Source: Lachnospiraceae bacterium
Lineage (GTDB): Bacteria > Bacillota > Clostridia > Lachnospirales > Lachnospiraceae
DNA: 64,000 nucleotides
Direction of reading: 5' to 3'
NCBI GenBank assembly: GCA_024403415.1
Contig: JAKSRY010000002.1
Location: forward strand, 107,257 to 171,256
Shown here: in pieces, positions 26,034 through 35,726 of the stretch
Layout of the letters: each line of letters opens with the position of its first letter
Position numbering within the stretch: the stretch's first letter is position 1
Notes under the pieces: generated by a model
The model's input: the letters and a program-made list of their open reading frames with translations, nothing else
What the model was told of the DNA's origin: nothing
Databases searched by the model: none
Position numbers and translations under genes: made by a program

Positions 26034-27377
26034 ATGAGTGTTAAAACAAACAAAAACGAAATAAAGAAGAATAGGAAAAAAGATTATTTAGACATTTTGT
26101 ACCGGCATGTCTTCTTGTCATAACCTGTGCATTTATTCTTAGTGGTTGTGGTGACGATGGAGACGGATCGTCAAATGTATCAGTGGATGCTCCGATACCA
26201 GGAATTGAAGAATTTGATGCCAATTTGTCAGTTGCCAGATTCATTAGTGCAGGAGAAGATTCCTGTTGAAGCAATTAAAGCCAATATGCTGTCATCAAAC
26301 CTTGAAGCAATAGGACAGTTTGAATGTTCAAATGCAATTATTAACAGACTGTATGAAAATGCAAAATTCAGTCTTTACAGTAATTTTGTAGGTAAGCCTA
26401 CAGACTGCAATCAAAGAGATGAGAGATTAGGCTGGGCCGGAGATGTTCAGATTGCATCAAATTTTGCATCATATGTTTTTAATACAGACAAATTCTATCG
26501 TGATTATATTTTAGATATGAATCAGCGTCGGGTTGACGGTGCGTACACAGATATTGCTTTTGCAGGAGTTGGAGGAGTCGGTAATAACTGTTGGGGAGAT
26601 GCACCGGTTATTCTGGCCTGGAATATGTATCTTCAGTATGGTGATAAAGATATTCTTGCTGAAAATTTTGACCGGTTTTGTGAATGGGTGGATTATCTTG
26701 CAGCAAATTCGGACAACTATATAAGACCTGGCGCTTCTCTTGAAGCCGGCATATTATATGATGAATCAGAGACAGGATACGCACTCGGACTTGCCTTTAA
26801 TCTGTTTGATGAAGAAATGAGAGAAAAGGCTTCTCAAAGACTGACCATTCTTGCAGAGTATTCAGGATATAAATTCTGTACCGGATATGCAGGTTTAAAC
26901 CACCTTCTTCCTGTACTTGGTGACAATGGTCAGGCAGATACGGCAATGAAAATGCTTGAGACAATCACTCCTGAATCACTGCTTTATATAATAGCATCAG
27001 GACAGACCTCGCTGCCGGAAGGTATGGAAACCTTATTATATTCAGATGATGGTTCTTATACCATAACAGGATCTCTTAATCACCAGGCATATTCAGGTGC
27101 CTGTGAATATTTATATTCAGGAATACTTGGTATTAAGCCGGACGAGAAGGGACCGGGCTATAAATATTTCAGTATTGAACCCAAAGTGGCAGGCGAGTTG
27201 ACATATGCCAAAGGTTCCCTGAAAACTCAGTATGGAATTATTGAAGTGGAATGGCATTCCGATGAAAATGGTAATTCGCTAAGATGTGTTGTTCCGGAAA
27301 ATACTACCTGTATGATAATTTTGCCAAACGGTGAAAGGGCAGAAAAGGAAGGCGGAGAATATACCTTCAATTGGTAA
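26034..27377 (+). pseudogene. decayed lipoprotein alpha-L-rhamnosidase (GH78)
   Basis: The region reads as one gene broken by two compensating shifts and a deletion. ATG 26034 opens a basic N-terminus (MSVKTNKN...) that stops at 26121. Adding one T in the TTTT run at 26095-26098 restores a lipoprotein signal with lipobox 'ILSGC' and continues to a stop near 26270. The original frame then resumes with a GH78 catalytic domain ('LEAIGQFECSNAIINRLYENA', 'PTDCNQRDERLGWAGD') to 27377. The beta-domains (several hundred residues) that normally precede the catalytic barrel are missing. The first 46 residues of the long open frame from GTG 26127 are out-of-frame artefact. It probably once cleaved rhamnosides at the cell surface. 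Confidence 0.75.
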
Positions 27378-27433
27378 GTCGGAATTCGGACTGTTGGGAT
27401 ATATAGTTGGAATATCCATTAGGTTGATAAACA

Positions 27434-28534
27434 ATGAAAAAACGAAAGAGCATTAAAAAGTACATAATAATACTGGCAGTTTTGGTGTTTGGATTTTTTA
27501 TCGCGTGTGCGGGAATAACCTATTATGTGGACCCATTCTTCCATTATCATGCACCTTTGGATGGATTTCCGTATGTTGTGGATAATCAGGTTGATCAGAA
27601 TCCGGGACTTGCCAAGCATATGGATTATGACAGTGTTATCCTTGGTTCTTCAATGACGGTTAATTTTGAAACAGACTGGTTTGCGGAACTGATGGACCTT
27701 AAGACACTTAAACTCAGCAGTTCAGGTGCATATCCGAGGGACATTGCGGATATTCTGGAGAAGATGTATGAACCACAGGATAATGGAGAAGTAAGAAATA
27801 TTAAGAAAGTTTTCCTTGGCATCGATGTGTTTACATATTCGGGTGATATAAACGAGAGAAAATACCCGCTTCCCGAGTATCTGTATGATGATAACCCTTT
27901 TAATGATATTAAGTATCTGATTAACAAAGAGGTCCTGCTTAATTACATCATTAAGCCTAAAATGAACCCGGAACCGGTTAACTGGTCGCATATATATGCA
28001 AGCTGGTGGACGGACGAATATTACAATGAAGATTATGTGATTCAGAATCATAATGTAATTGCTGAACAGAATCCTGTTGAGATGGATGCTCATGCCTTTG
28101 ATGATTTGATTGCAAAGAACCTTGAAGCCAATATCATTCCTTTTATTGAAAATCATCCGGAGACTGAATTTGTAATTTTCTTTCCACCCTACAGTATTAT
28201 CTTTTGGAACGATGCAATAATGGATAATCATCTTGAGGCAACGATTAACTCGTATTTAATTACCGAGCAAATGCTTAAATCATATGACAATGTAACAATG
28301 TATTACTTTGCAGACAATAAAGATATTGTATGTGACTTAAACAACTATGCCGATTATATTCATTATCATCCAAGTATTAACAGATATATGGCAGAATGCT
28401 TTGTTTCCGGAGAAAATATTATAACTAAAGAGCCTTCGGACAAAGATATGGAAAGTCACATCCAAAAAGTGAGAGAAATGCTTGATGGTTATGACTTTGA
28501 AACCCTCAGAAAGAAGCTTGACGGAGAACGATAA
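27434..28534 (+). CDS. SGNH-like (DltD/AlgX-type) protein, partner of MBOAT 2
   Basis: The product has 366 residues. It has one N-terminal helix (about 10-30), then an extracellular domain with the nucleophile block 'VILGSSMTVNFE' (G-S-S at 71-73) and the C-terminal 'DYIHYHPS' (Asp307, His310). This is the same architecture as 11024 and 31177. It probably finishes acyl transfer begun by the MBOAT at 24546, which would have been its neighbour before the rhamnosidase gene came between them. The C-terminal 50 residues are strongly charged. Confidence 0.72.
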   Translation: MKKRKSIKKYIIILAVLVFGFFIACAGITYYVDPFFHYHAPLDGFPYVVDNQVDQNPGLAKHMDYDSVILGSSMTVNFETDWFAELMDLKTLKLSSSGAYPRDIADILEKMYEPQDNGEVRNIKKVFLGIDVFTYSGDINERKYPLPEYLYDDNPFNDIKYLINKEVLLNYIIKPKMNPEPVNWSHIYASWWTDEYYNEDYVIQNHNVIAEQNPVEMDAHAFDDLIAKNLEANIIPFIENHPETEFVIFFPPYSIIFWNDAIMDNHLEATINSYLITEQMLKSYDNVTMYYFADNKDIVCDLNNYADYIHYHPSINRYMAECFVSGENIITKEPSDKDMESHIQKVREMLDGYDFETLRKKLDGER

Positions 28535-28593
28535 ATATTGTTTGGGAGTCTTTAATAGGTGAACTTGAGGTGTGATTTTGAAAGGTGCAAACT

Positions 28594-29706
28594 ATGAATA
28601 GTAAGATAGAGGTATTCACCCCAATACGTGGTATTGCGGCGATTCTTGTAGTTGTTAGTCATATGTATTTTATATGGGAAAGATATCCTGCCATGGCCTT
28701 TCTTGGAAATGGTAATTTCAGCGTTATTATTTTCTTTATGTTATCAGGTTTTGTACTTATGTACAGGTATCGGGATAGATTTAAGTGTAGGATATCATTT
28801 GGAGAATACAAGTCATTTATTAAGCATAGGGTTAAGAAGATATATCCACTCTATGCATTGTCACAACTTATATTTTTCATATTCGTTATAGGTGGAGAAG
28901 TAATACATAAAGGAGGAGGAGTAAGCATATTTTTTAAGTATTTAAAGCAGCTTATTTATAGTGTGACTATGCTTCAATCACTAGTACCTTTTGAATCTGT
29001 GTGTTTAGTTCTGAATACTTCTTTATGGTATATTTCGGTATTATTTGTATTTTATCTTATCACACCGGTGTTGGTGAGGGCAATTAATAGTATTTTAAAA
29101 AATAATACAATCCTTAAGAGTTTGTCAGCAATTCTTGTTGTTTTGTTTATATATGTTTTTGCTGATAAGGGGTTTGTCTGTATGTCAGAGTGGCTTCAAG
29201 ATGTATTTCCTGAGGAAAACATTGTTTTGGGAATTGCGACTCCTTATATTAATATTTTTTACTTTGTCATCGGAATGCTGATTTGCAAATTCTATAGTAT
29301 CTGTAAAGAACAAATGACCGAAGAGACAATATCTTTTTCTGTAGCGTCAGTAGTAGAGTGTGTGCTGGGGGTGGGTTTGTTATACTTAAATTTTAGTTGG
29401 GCAGATAGGAAGTTTAGTATAGTGGCGATTACACTTTGTATTATGCTCATATCATTTCAAAAAGGCCTACTGACAAAGCTTCTATGTCGATGTAAACCAA
29501 TAGTATTTCTTGGGAATATCAGCTTTCATATATATGTACTTCATTTTGTATATACAGGAATATTTGCATATATTTTTAGAATGATTTTTCCGGATACTCT
29601 GATGAGTTTTATTATTTTATTTATATCTTTATGGATATTAATTGTATTGAGTGCATATATTGCGTTTCGAATTGAAAAAAGATGGCAGGCACGTAATATA
29701 AAATAA
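28594..29706 (+). CDS. acyltransferase family 3 membrane protein
   Basis: The product has about 370 residues and about 10 membrane helices. The family signature appears at once: 'FTPIRGIAAILVVVSHMYFIW' with the conserved Arg and catalytic His, then 'FFMLSGFVLMYRYRDRF'. It transfers acetyl or other acyl groups to sugars of the surface polymer. Start ATG 28594 is supported by 'aaagg' 8 bp upstream; a GTG at 28585 would sit on that site. It lies between two MBOAT/SGNH modules. Confidence 0.83.
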   Translation: MNSKIEVFTPIRGIAAILVVVSHMYFIWERYPAMAFLGNGNFSVIIFFMLSGFVLMYRYRDRFKCRISFGEYKSFIKHRVKKIYPLYALSQLIFFIFVIGGEVIHKGGGVSIFFKYLKQLIYSVTMLQSLVPFESVCLVLNTSLWYISVLFVFYLITPVLVRAINSILKNNTILKSLSAILVVLFIYVFADKGFVCMSEWLQDVFPEENIVLGIATPYINIFYFVIGMLICKFYSICKEQMTEETISFSVASVVECVLGVGLLYLNFSWADRKFSIVAITLCIMLISFQKGLLTKLLCRCKPIVFLGNISFHIYVLHFVYTGIFAYIFRMIFPDTLMSFIILFISLWILIVLSAYIAFRIEKRWQARNIK

Positions 29707-29730
29707 TGTGAGCATTAAAGGAACATAGAA

Positions 29731-31173
29731 ATGTTATTTAACTCTTTTTCATTTGCAATTTTTTTACCAATCGTATTTGCTATATATTGGCTGCTGCCAC
29801 ATAAATTCAGATGGATATTACTTCTGATTGCCAGTTATTATTTCTATATGAGTTGGAATGTCAAGTATGTCATTCTGATTTTATTCACAACAGCTGTCTC
29901 ATATTTTGCAGCAATTTATATCGAAAAAGCAAAAGATAAGAAACGTAAAAAATGTGTACTTATTTGGGCTGCATTGCTATGTCTTGGCGTTCTTTTCTTT
30001 TTTAAGTATTTTAATTTTGCAACTGAATCCATCAGCAACATATTAAGTCTGTTTACAATACAAATAAGTCCGTTAACTATTAATTTACTTTTACCCGTAG
30101 GGATATCATTTTATACATTTCAAACGCTCAGTTACGTTATTGATGTTTACAAGGGGGAGGTAAAAGCGGAAAGACATTTTGGATATTATGCAACATTTAT
30201 ATCTTTTTTTCCGCAGCTGGTGGCCGGACCAATAGAGCGAACAAGAAACTTACTTCCTCAAATAAAAGAAAGACACCTATTTGATTATTCTGAAGCAACC
30301 TATGGCTTGAAACTGATGGCCTGGGGTTATTTTAAGAAAATAGTAATAGCAGATACTTTATCCAGATATGTCGGCACGGTTTATGATAATCCACAACAGT
30401 TTACAGGTTTTTCGCTAGTATTAGCCTCTCTATTTTTTACAATACAGATATATTGTGATTTTTCAGGATATTCGGATATTGCTGTAGGAACTGCTAAATT
30501 ATTAGGCATTAATCTGATGAATAATTTCCAAAGTCCTTATTTTTCTCAGAGTGTCAAAGAATTTTGGAGCCGATGGCATATTTCTTTATCAACTTGGTTT
30601 AGGGATTATATTTATATTCCAATGGGTGGTAATAGAGTTGGTAAAGCCAAAAAGATACGTAATCTCATGGTTACCTTTTTGGTAAGTGGACTATGGCACG
30701 GTGCCAACTGGACATATGTTGTCTGGGGTGGGTTGCATGGATTGGCACAGTCCATAGAGAACCTGTTTGTTTCCAAAAAGAAGCAGAGCGAATTGACGGG
30801 AAGGATTAAATGGGGACGGGTTGCACTAGTGTTTATGTTCTCGACAGTAGCGTGGGTGTTTTTTGTGTCTAACTCGTTAAGCGATGCCATATATGTTTTT
30901 CAACATGCTTTCGATGGCATTTCTGCACCGTTAGCTTATTTGAGAGATGGATTTTCAAAAATATATATAGACTGGACTATTTTGTTGAAAATGGTGGTGA
31001 TGATTATTCCTCTTGGAATATATGACTATGTATCATTAAAAAAAGATGTCATTATCGAAATAGGGAAAAAATCTCTGATAAAGCGTTGGACTATTTATGT
31101 AATACTTTTGCTCGTAATAGTCTTCTTTTCGCAGAAAGGAATTGCAGCTGAATTCGTTTACTTTCAGTTTTAA
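29731..31173 (+). CDS. MBOAT O-acyltransferase, copy 3
   Basis: The product is a 480-residue polytopic protein. The core block 'EFWSRWHISLSTWFRDYIYI' leads to 'PMGGNRVG', and the invariant histidine is in W-H-G at 323. It starts 'LFNSFSFAIFLPIVFAIYWLLPHKFRW', the standard AlgI-type N-terminus. The SGNH partner gene begins 3 bp after its stop. It is closer in pattern to AlgI/PatA-type acetyltransferases than copy 2. Donor and target are unknown. Confidence 0.9.
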   Translation: MLFNSFSFAIFLPIVFAIYWLLPHKFRWILLLIASYYFYMSWNVKYVILILFTTAVSYFAAIYIEKAKDKKRKKCVLIWAALLCLGVLFFFKYFNFATESISNILSLFTIQISPLTINLLLPVGISFYTFQTLSYVIDVYKGEVKAERHFGYYATFISFFPQLVAGPIERTRNLLPQIKERHLFDYSEATYGLKLMAWGYFKKIVIADTLSRYVGTVYDNPQQFTGFSLVLASLFFTIQIYCDFSGYSDIAVGTAKLLGINLMNNFQSPYFSQSVKEFWSRWHISLSTWFRDYIYIPMGGNRVGKAKKIRNLMVTFLVSGLWHGANWTYVVWGGLHGLAQSIENLFVSKKKQSELTGRIKWGRVALVFMFSTVAWVFFVSNSLSDAIYVFQHAFDGISAPLAYLRDGFSKIYIDWTILLKMVVMIIPLGIYDYVSLKKDVIIEIGKKSLIKRWTIYVILLLVIVFFSQKGIAAEFVYFQF

Positions 31174-31176
31174 TGT

Positions 31177-32154
31177 ATGAAAAAGTTTTTAATCAAGATA
31201 TTAATTATATTGACAATCATTGCCGCGATAGTTTTGATTGTTAATGAAATATATATAAGGAATGTAAGTTGGCATACTGATGATATTTATGCTTATGAAT
31301 CAATGCCATCTGAACTCCAAATTTGCAATTTTGGGTCTTCCCATGGAGTCTATGGCTATAATTATGAAAACTATGAAGAAAAGTATAATTGTTTTAATTT
31401 TGGTTTGGTATCTCAAAGCTTATCGTACGATTACAGGTTATTTCAAAACTATGAGAACCATATAGGAAAAGGAGCTGTAGTTTTTATTACTATTTCATAT
31501 TTCTCATTATTTGGAAAGGATGAAACCTTGGAGGACGATTTTGAATCAAAAAATAAAAGATATTATTCTATATTACCTCCTTCATTAATCAAAAAATATG
31601 ATTTTACAACTGATTTATATACATATAAGCTTCCAATTTTAGGAATAGATCCTGAGGTAATGTGGGGGAAGATGGTTCGTAGTGTTTTGAGAATTGAGGA
31701 ACCGCAGGAAGTAGTTGACGAAGATATTGTTTCAACAGAAAATGTAGATTTGCATGAGGATGCAAAGAAAGCTTGCGGCAGGCATGTTGATAATGCCGGT
31801 AAACATGATGAAAATGGTAACTTCATAGTAAATCAGGAAGAGGTTCAGGCTTTATATGATTTGATTCATATGTGTAAAAATAAAGGTGCAATTCCTATTT
31901 TGATTATCACACCATATTTAAGAGAATATACTGATGAAGTTAAAAAAGTAGATGGTTTTTACGAACAGTTTTATGAGCTGTTATCGGAGATTGCGGAGAA
32001 GGAGAGCGTTGAATATTATGATTATGCTTTTGACGAACGCTTTAATGCCAGATATGAGTGGTTTATGAATTCTGATCATTTGAATGAGACCGGTGCAAAA
32101 GAATTTGTTGATATACTGATGAAAGAGATAGTATTCAAAAAAGGATATTTATAA
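31177..32154 (+). CDS. SGNH-like partner of MBOAT 3
   Basis: The product has 325 residues. It has an N-terminal anchor (about 5-27), then an SGNH-type domain with the nucleophile block 'ICNFGSSHGVYGYN' (G-S-S-H-G at 53-57) and the Asp/His pair in 'NSDHLNETG' (Asp300, His301). It belongs with the MBOAT that ends 3 bp upstream and the YfhO gene that starts 9 bp downstream. It probably acts on the outer face in glycan O-acylation. Confidence 0.75.
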   Translation: MKKFLIKILIILTIIAAIVLIVNEIYIRNVSWHTDDIYAYESMPSELQICNFGSSHGVYGYNYENYEEKYNCFNFGLVSQSLSYDYRLFQNYENHIGKGAVVFITISYFSLFGKDETLEDDFESKNKRYYSILPPSLIKKYDFTTDLYTYKLPILGIDPEVMWGKMVRSVLRIEEPQEVVDEDIVSTENVDLHEDAKKACGRHVDNAGKHDENGNFIVNQEEVQALYDLIHMCKNKGAIPILIITPYLREYTDEVKKVDGFYEQFYELLSEIAEKESVEYYDYAFDERFNARYEWFMNSDHLNETGAKEFVDILMKEIVFKKGYL

Positions 32155-32163
32155 GGAAATAAA

Positions 32164-34701
32164 ATGAAGAAGATTAGTAAGAATAAATTTTATTTGTTCT
32201 CAATATTATATATATCATTCGCTGTGATGATGACTATATATTTGTGGATTAACGGGCGAGTTGAGGTAAATGGAACAGATGCTGCGGCAACGCATTATCC
32301 GGCTATGCTTTATATTTCGAAATATTATAAGAATTTCTGGGGAGGATTATTTCACGGGCAGCTAACTTTGCCAATGTATGATACTGCCATAGGTTTAGGC
32401 GAAGATATAATGGTGACTCTCAATTGGCTGGGATTTGGAAACCCTTTTTACATAATCACCTCATTTGTCAGTGAAAACCTTTTAATTTATTTTTATACAG
32501 TCTTTTTTTATCTGCAGGTATATATAGGTGGAATGTGTTTCATGCTGTTGGCTGAACGAATTTATCCTAAAAAGCATACGTATGCATATGCTGCAGGAGC
32601 CTTTTTATATTGTTGTTCAGGGTTTGCTTTTGAATCTGAAGTGCATATTATTTTTGTTCACGTACTCATATACGCACCACTTATTCTTTATGCTGTTGAC
32701 AGAGTTCTTTTTGGTGAAAAAAAGTCAAAGCGCTTACTCGTAATAGCATCTTGTTTCCTTGCAATGTCAGGCTTTTTCTATCTATATATTATCTCAATCG
32801 GAGCAGTCGTATTTGCATTTGTCAGATGGTTTAATAATCGTGACAGGCTGCCCTTTAAGAATCTTTGGCATGTTGCGGGAGTATATTCTTTAGGTTTATG
32901 CTGTTCGGCAGTTGTTTTAATACCTGAGTTGTATGGCTTCCTGCATAGCTACAGGGCCGGAAAAGGTATAGAAATAGGACTGTTGTATGATTATGAAACC
33001 TATAAAGATATGCTGTACAGGATGATTTTGATGAATCGTACCTGTTGGGGAATGGCCGCACTTCCTGTGACTGGATATTTTGGTATTCTTGTATTGATTA
33101 TATCTAAAGGAAAGATTAAAGAGCGATTACTTGTGATTTCATCCTTTGTTCTGATGGGAATACCGTTTGTGAGCTGGTTCATGTCCGGATGCAGCTCAGT
33201 TATTTATAATCGTTGGGAAATACTGATTGCAGTATTACTGTGTGTTATTTTCGTTGCCTCTTGGGAAAAAATATGCGATATAACCTGGAAAAAATATATT
33301 GTATGTGTCAGTGTGCTGATCATAGCAATTATGCTGGGAATTATAGACGGAACAATAACAAAGAGGGAGTTCAGAAATGCCATAATCGGCTCGGTCGTAA
33401 CACTCTTGGCATTTGCTGCTATAATTGTAGTTAAAAAAATACAAAAAAACTTTATTTTACTTATATTAACAATAGTGTGCTCGGCGGTTACATGGTTTAC
33501 TAACGGTTCAAGAGAGTATGCTGAAAATGTAGAAGCAGCTAACAGTGGTAAACTCGATAGTTATATAGTAGATAGTGAGGAAGATTTTTTTAGAATAGAA
33601 AATGGTGAGGTAGTAGTAAGAAATGAATTGAATTCTATTAATAGGGCAATGATTAGCGGATATAATGCAACATCTGAATATTGGTCAATAATCAATGGAG
33701 ATATGTCGAGGGCATATGAAAAATGGGGATTGGAGCATAATATTCAAAGTTTTGGCTTAGATATGAATAGTATAATAGAGTCATTATGTTCTGTAAAATA
33801 TCTGTTATTGAAGCAGGAAGATATTAAGGTACCTTATGGTTTCGAAATAGTATCTGTATCAGATGATGGATCATATAATATATATGTCAACAGAAACATG
33901 ATGCCTTTAGGATATCTATATTATGATACTATTGACTATGAAGTATATGACGAGTTTGACCCGGTTAAAAGGATGCTAAGTATGTCAAAAGCAATAGCGG
34001 TTAAGGATCTGAAAGATGGTGATATGGCATTGACAGATGGTGGCAGGATTGAGGAAGAAGATATTTTATATGACGATATAATCTGTGTCGAACTAGTTGA
34101 GGAACTGAATGGAAATTATCATTATGCAATAAAATATAATGCTAGGGCAGGCTACAACAGTTATCTGTTACTTAAGTCCACAGAAGGAGCAGTATATTTG
34201 TATTATCCAAGAGGACCTGTTGATGGTACCAGATGTTTTTCAATTGGATATAGTGATAATGATAAGGTAGAAGAAATTGATTTGATATTAACCAATCAGA
34301 TAGATGCCTTCGATGTGCAGATAGCAAACTTGAAAATGTCAAGTATTGATACTAATTTGAAAGATTTGAGAAATAGTGGAAAAGTCAAGCTTGAAATGAA
34401 AGAGGATATGGTCGAAGGCGAAGTTTATAGTGATGATTATGCATTTTTATGTGTGTCATTACCGTTTTCGCTCGGATGGACTGCTTATGTGGATAATGTA
34501 GAAACGAAAATATATCAGGCCAACGATATGTTTATGGGAATTAACATACCGCCAGGAAGTCATTCGATTAAAATGAAATATACTACCCCATATATTAGAA
34601 TCGGAGCAATAATATCAGGGATGGCAGTATGTGTAGCTATATTCTTCTTTATTTGTTTCAGAAGGCGAAGCAGACAAAACTTGTGTGATAATAGGAATTA
34701 A
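32164..34701 (+). CDS. YfhO-family polytopic membrane protein (GT-C-like)
   Basis: The product has 845 residues. The N-terminal half has about 12 membrane helices with an early extracellular loop ('NGTDAAATHYPAMLYISKYYKNFW'; motif given by its T-D and H-Y-P residues). A large extracellular domain follows (about 460-800) and a last helix lies at about 813-835. The C-terminal block 'FSLGWTAYVDNVE' with 'IPPGSHSIKMKYTTP' is diagnostic of YfhO proteins. These act as GT-C transferases using polyprenyl-phosphate sugars to glycosylate teichoic acids or other polymers outside the cell. The GtrB-like enzyme that could supply the lipid donor is encoded next. Confidence 0.85.
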   Translation: MKKISKNKFYLFSILYISFAVMMTIYLWINGRVEVNGTDAAATHYPAMLYISKYYKNFWGGLFHGQLTLPMYDTAIGLGEDIMVTLNWLGFGNPFYIITSFVSENLLIYFYTVFFYLQVYIGGMCFMLLAERIYPKKHTYAYAAGAFLYCCSGFAFESEVHIIFVHVLIYAPLILYAVDRVLFGEKKSKRLLVIASCFLAMSGFFYLYIISIGAVVFAFVRWFNNRDRLPFKNLWHVAGVYSLGLCCSAVVLIPELYGFLHSYRAGKGIEIGLLYDYETYKDMLYRMILMNRTCWGMAALPVTGYFGILVLIISKGKIKERLLVISSFVLMGIPFVSWFMSGCSSVIYNRWEILIAVLLCVIFVASWEKICDITWKKYIVCVSVLIIAIMLGIIDGTITKREFRNAIIGSVVTLLAFAAIIVVKKIQKNFILLILTIVCSAVTWFTNGSREYAENVEAANSGKLDSYIVDSEEDFFRIENGEVVVRNELNSINRAMISGYNATSEYWSIINGDMSRAYEKWGLEHNIQSFGLDMNSIIESLCSVKYLLLKQEDIKVPYGFEIVSVSDDGSYNIYVNRNMMPLGYLYYDTIDYEVYDEFDPVKRMLSMSKAIAVKDLKDGDMALTDGGRIEEEDILYDDIICVELVEELNGNYHYAIKYNARAGYNSYLLLKSTEGAVYLYYPRGPVDGTRCFSIGYSDNDKVEEIDLILTNQIDAFDVQIANLKMSSIDTNLKDLRNSGKVKLEMKEDMVEGEVYSDDYAFLCVSLPFSLGWTAYVDNVETKIYQANDMFMGINIPPGSHSIKMKYTTPYIRIGAIISGMAVCVAIFFFICFRRRSRQNLCDNRN

Positions 34702-34751
34702 TGTATCATATGAATGGCTTGTGTTGCCAATAATATATGAGGTTTACCAAA

Positions 34752-35726
34752 ATGGATTGTATGGATAAAAAGAAGTTAATAAGCATAATGATTCCCTGTT
34801 TCAATGAAGTTGAGAATGTGGAACTTATGGTTCAGACAGTTGAGAATGTCTTGCAGGAAGCATGCTCAAAATATGATTACGAAATAGTAATCATAGATAA
34901 TGCATCAACAGACGGAACTCGTGATATCATCGAAAAAATATGTTCCGTTAATAAGAAGGTGAAGGCAATATTTAATGTGACTAATTTTGGTCAGTTTAAT
35001 TCCCCGTTTCACGGACTCTGCCAGTGCAAAGGAGATTGCGTGATTCCTGTATGCTGTGATTTTCAGGATCCTGTCGAGATGATTCCTGTTTTTATCGAAA
35101 AATGGGAACAGGGGCATAAAGTAGTATCTGCGGTTAAGACCTCAAGTAGAGAGAATCCCATTGTATATTTCTTCAGATCGATTTATTACAAACTAATTAA
35201 AGGTATGTCAACTGTTAAGATGATTGAACATTTTACAGGATTTGGCCTTTACGATCACACTTTTATAGAACTTATCAGGAAGCTTGATGATCCAATTCCT
35301 TTCATGAGAGGAATTGTTGCTGAATACGGTGAAGGCTTCAATATGATTGAGGTTGAATACGAACAGGCTAAAAGACGTGCGGGAAAGACTCATAACAGTT
35401 TTTACAGTTTATATGATGCAGCCATGTTAAGCTTTACATCATATACCAAGATAGGATTGAGAATAGCTACTTTTTTGGGATTTGGCTGTTCTTTTGCAAG
35501 TCTTGTGGTTGCAGTAGTTTATTTTATTCGTAAAATAACTAACTGGTATGGTGTGGAAGCCGGTTCAACACCTCTTATGATAGGTGTGTTTCTTATAGGT
35601 GGAATACAGCTTTTCTTTATAGGTCTTATTGGTGAATATATTTTGAATATCAATACAAGAGTTATTCATCGACCGGTTGTAGTTGAAGAGCGACGTATCA
35701 ATTTCGATGAGGATGCAAATGAGTAA
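34752..35726 (+). CDS. polyprenyl-phosphate glycosyltransferase, GtrB-like, second copy
   Basis: The product has about 324 residues: a GT2 domain ('LISIMIPCFNEVENVEL', acidic 'CDFQDPVEMIP', 'RRAGKTHNSF') and two C-terminal helices. It is a clear paralogue of 1578-2528, with similar residues along its whole length. It should load a sugar onto undecaprenyl phosphate for use by the YfhO-like protein encoded just upstream. Start ATG 34752 has 'gagg' 9 bp before it; ATG 34737 lacks a ribosome site. The stop overlaps the transketolase start by 8 bp. Confidence 0.82.
   Translation: MDCMDKKKLISIMIPCFNEVENVELMVQTVENVLQEACSKYDYEIVIIDNASTDGTRDIIEKICSVNKKVKAIFNVTNFGQFNSPFHGLCQCKGDCVIPVCCDFQDPVEMIPVFIEKWEQGHKVVSAVKTSSRENPIVYFFRSIYYKLIKGMSTVKMIEHFTGFGLYDHTFIELIRKLDDPIPFMRGIVAEYGEGFNMIEVEYEQAKRRAGKTHNSFYSLYDAAMLSFTSYTKIGLRIATFLGFGCSFASLVVAVVYFIRKITNWYGVEAGSTPLMIGVFLIGGIQLFFIGLIGEYILNINTRVIHRPVVVEERRINFDEDANE

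Noticed and set aside
26127-26262. N-terminal 46 residues of the long frame starting at GTG 26127
   Set aside because: They overlap, in another frame, a clear lipoprotein signal and are low-complexity; only the part from about 26262 matches GH78.
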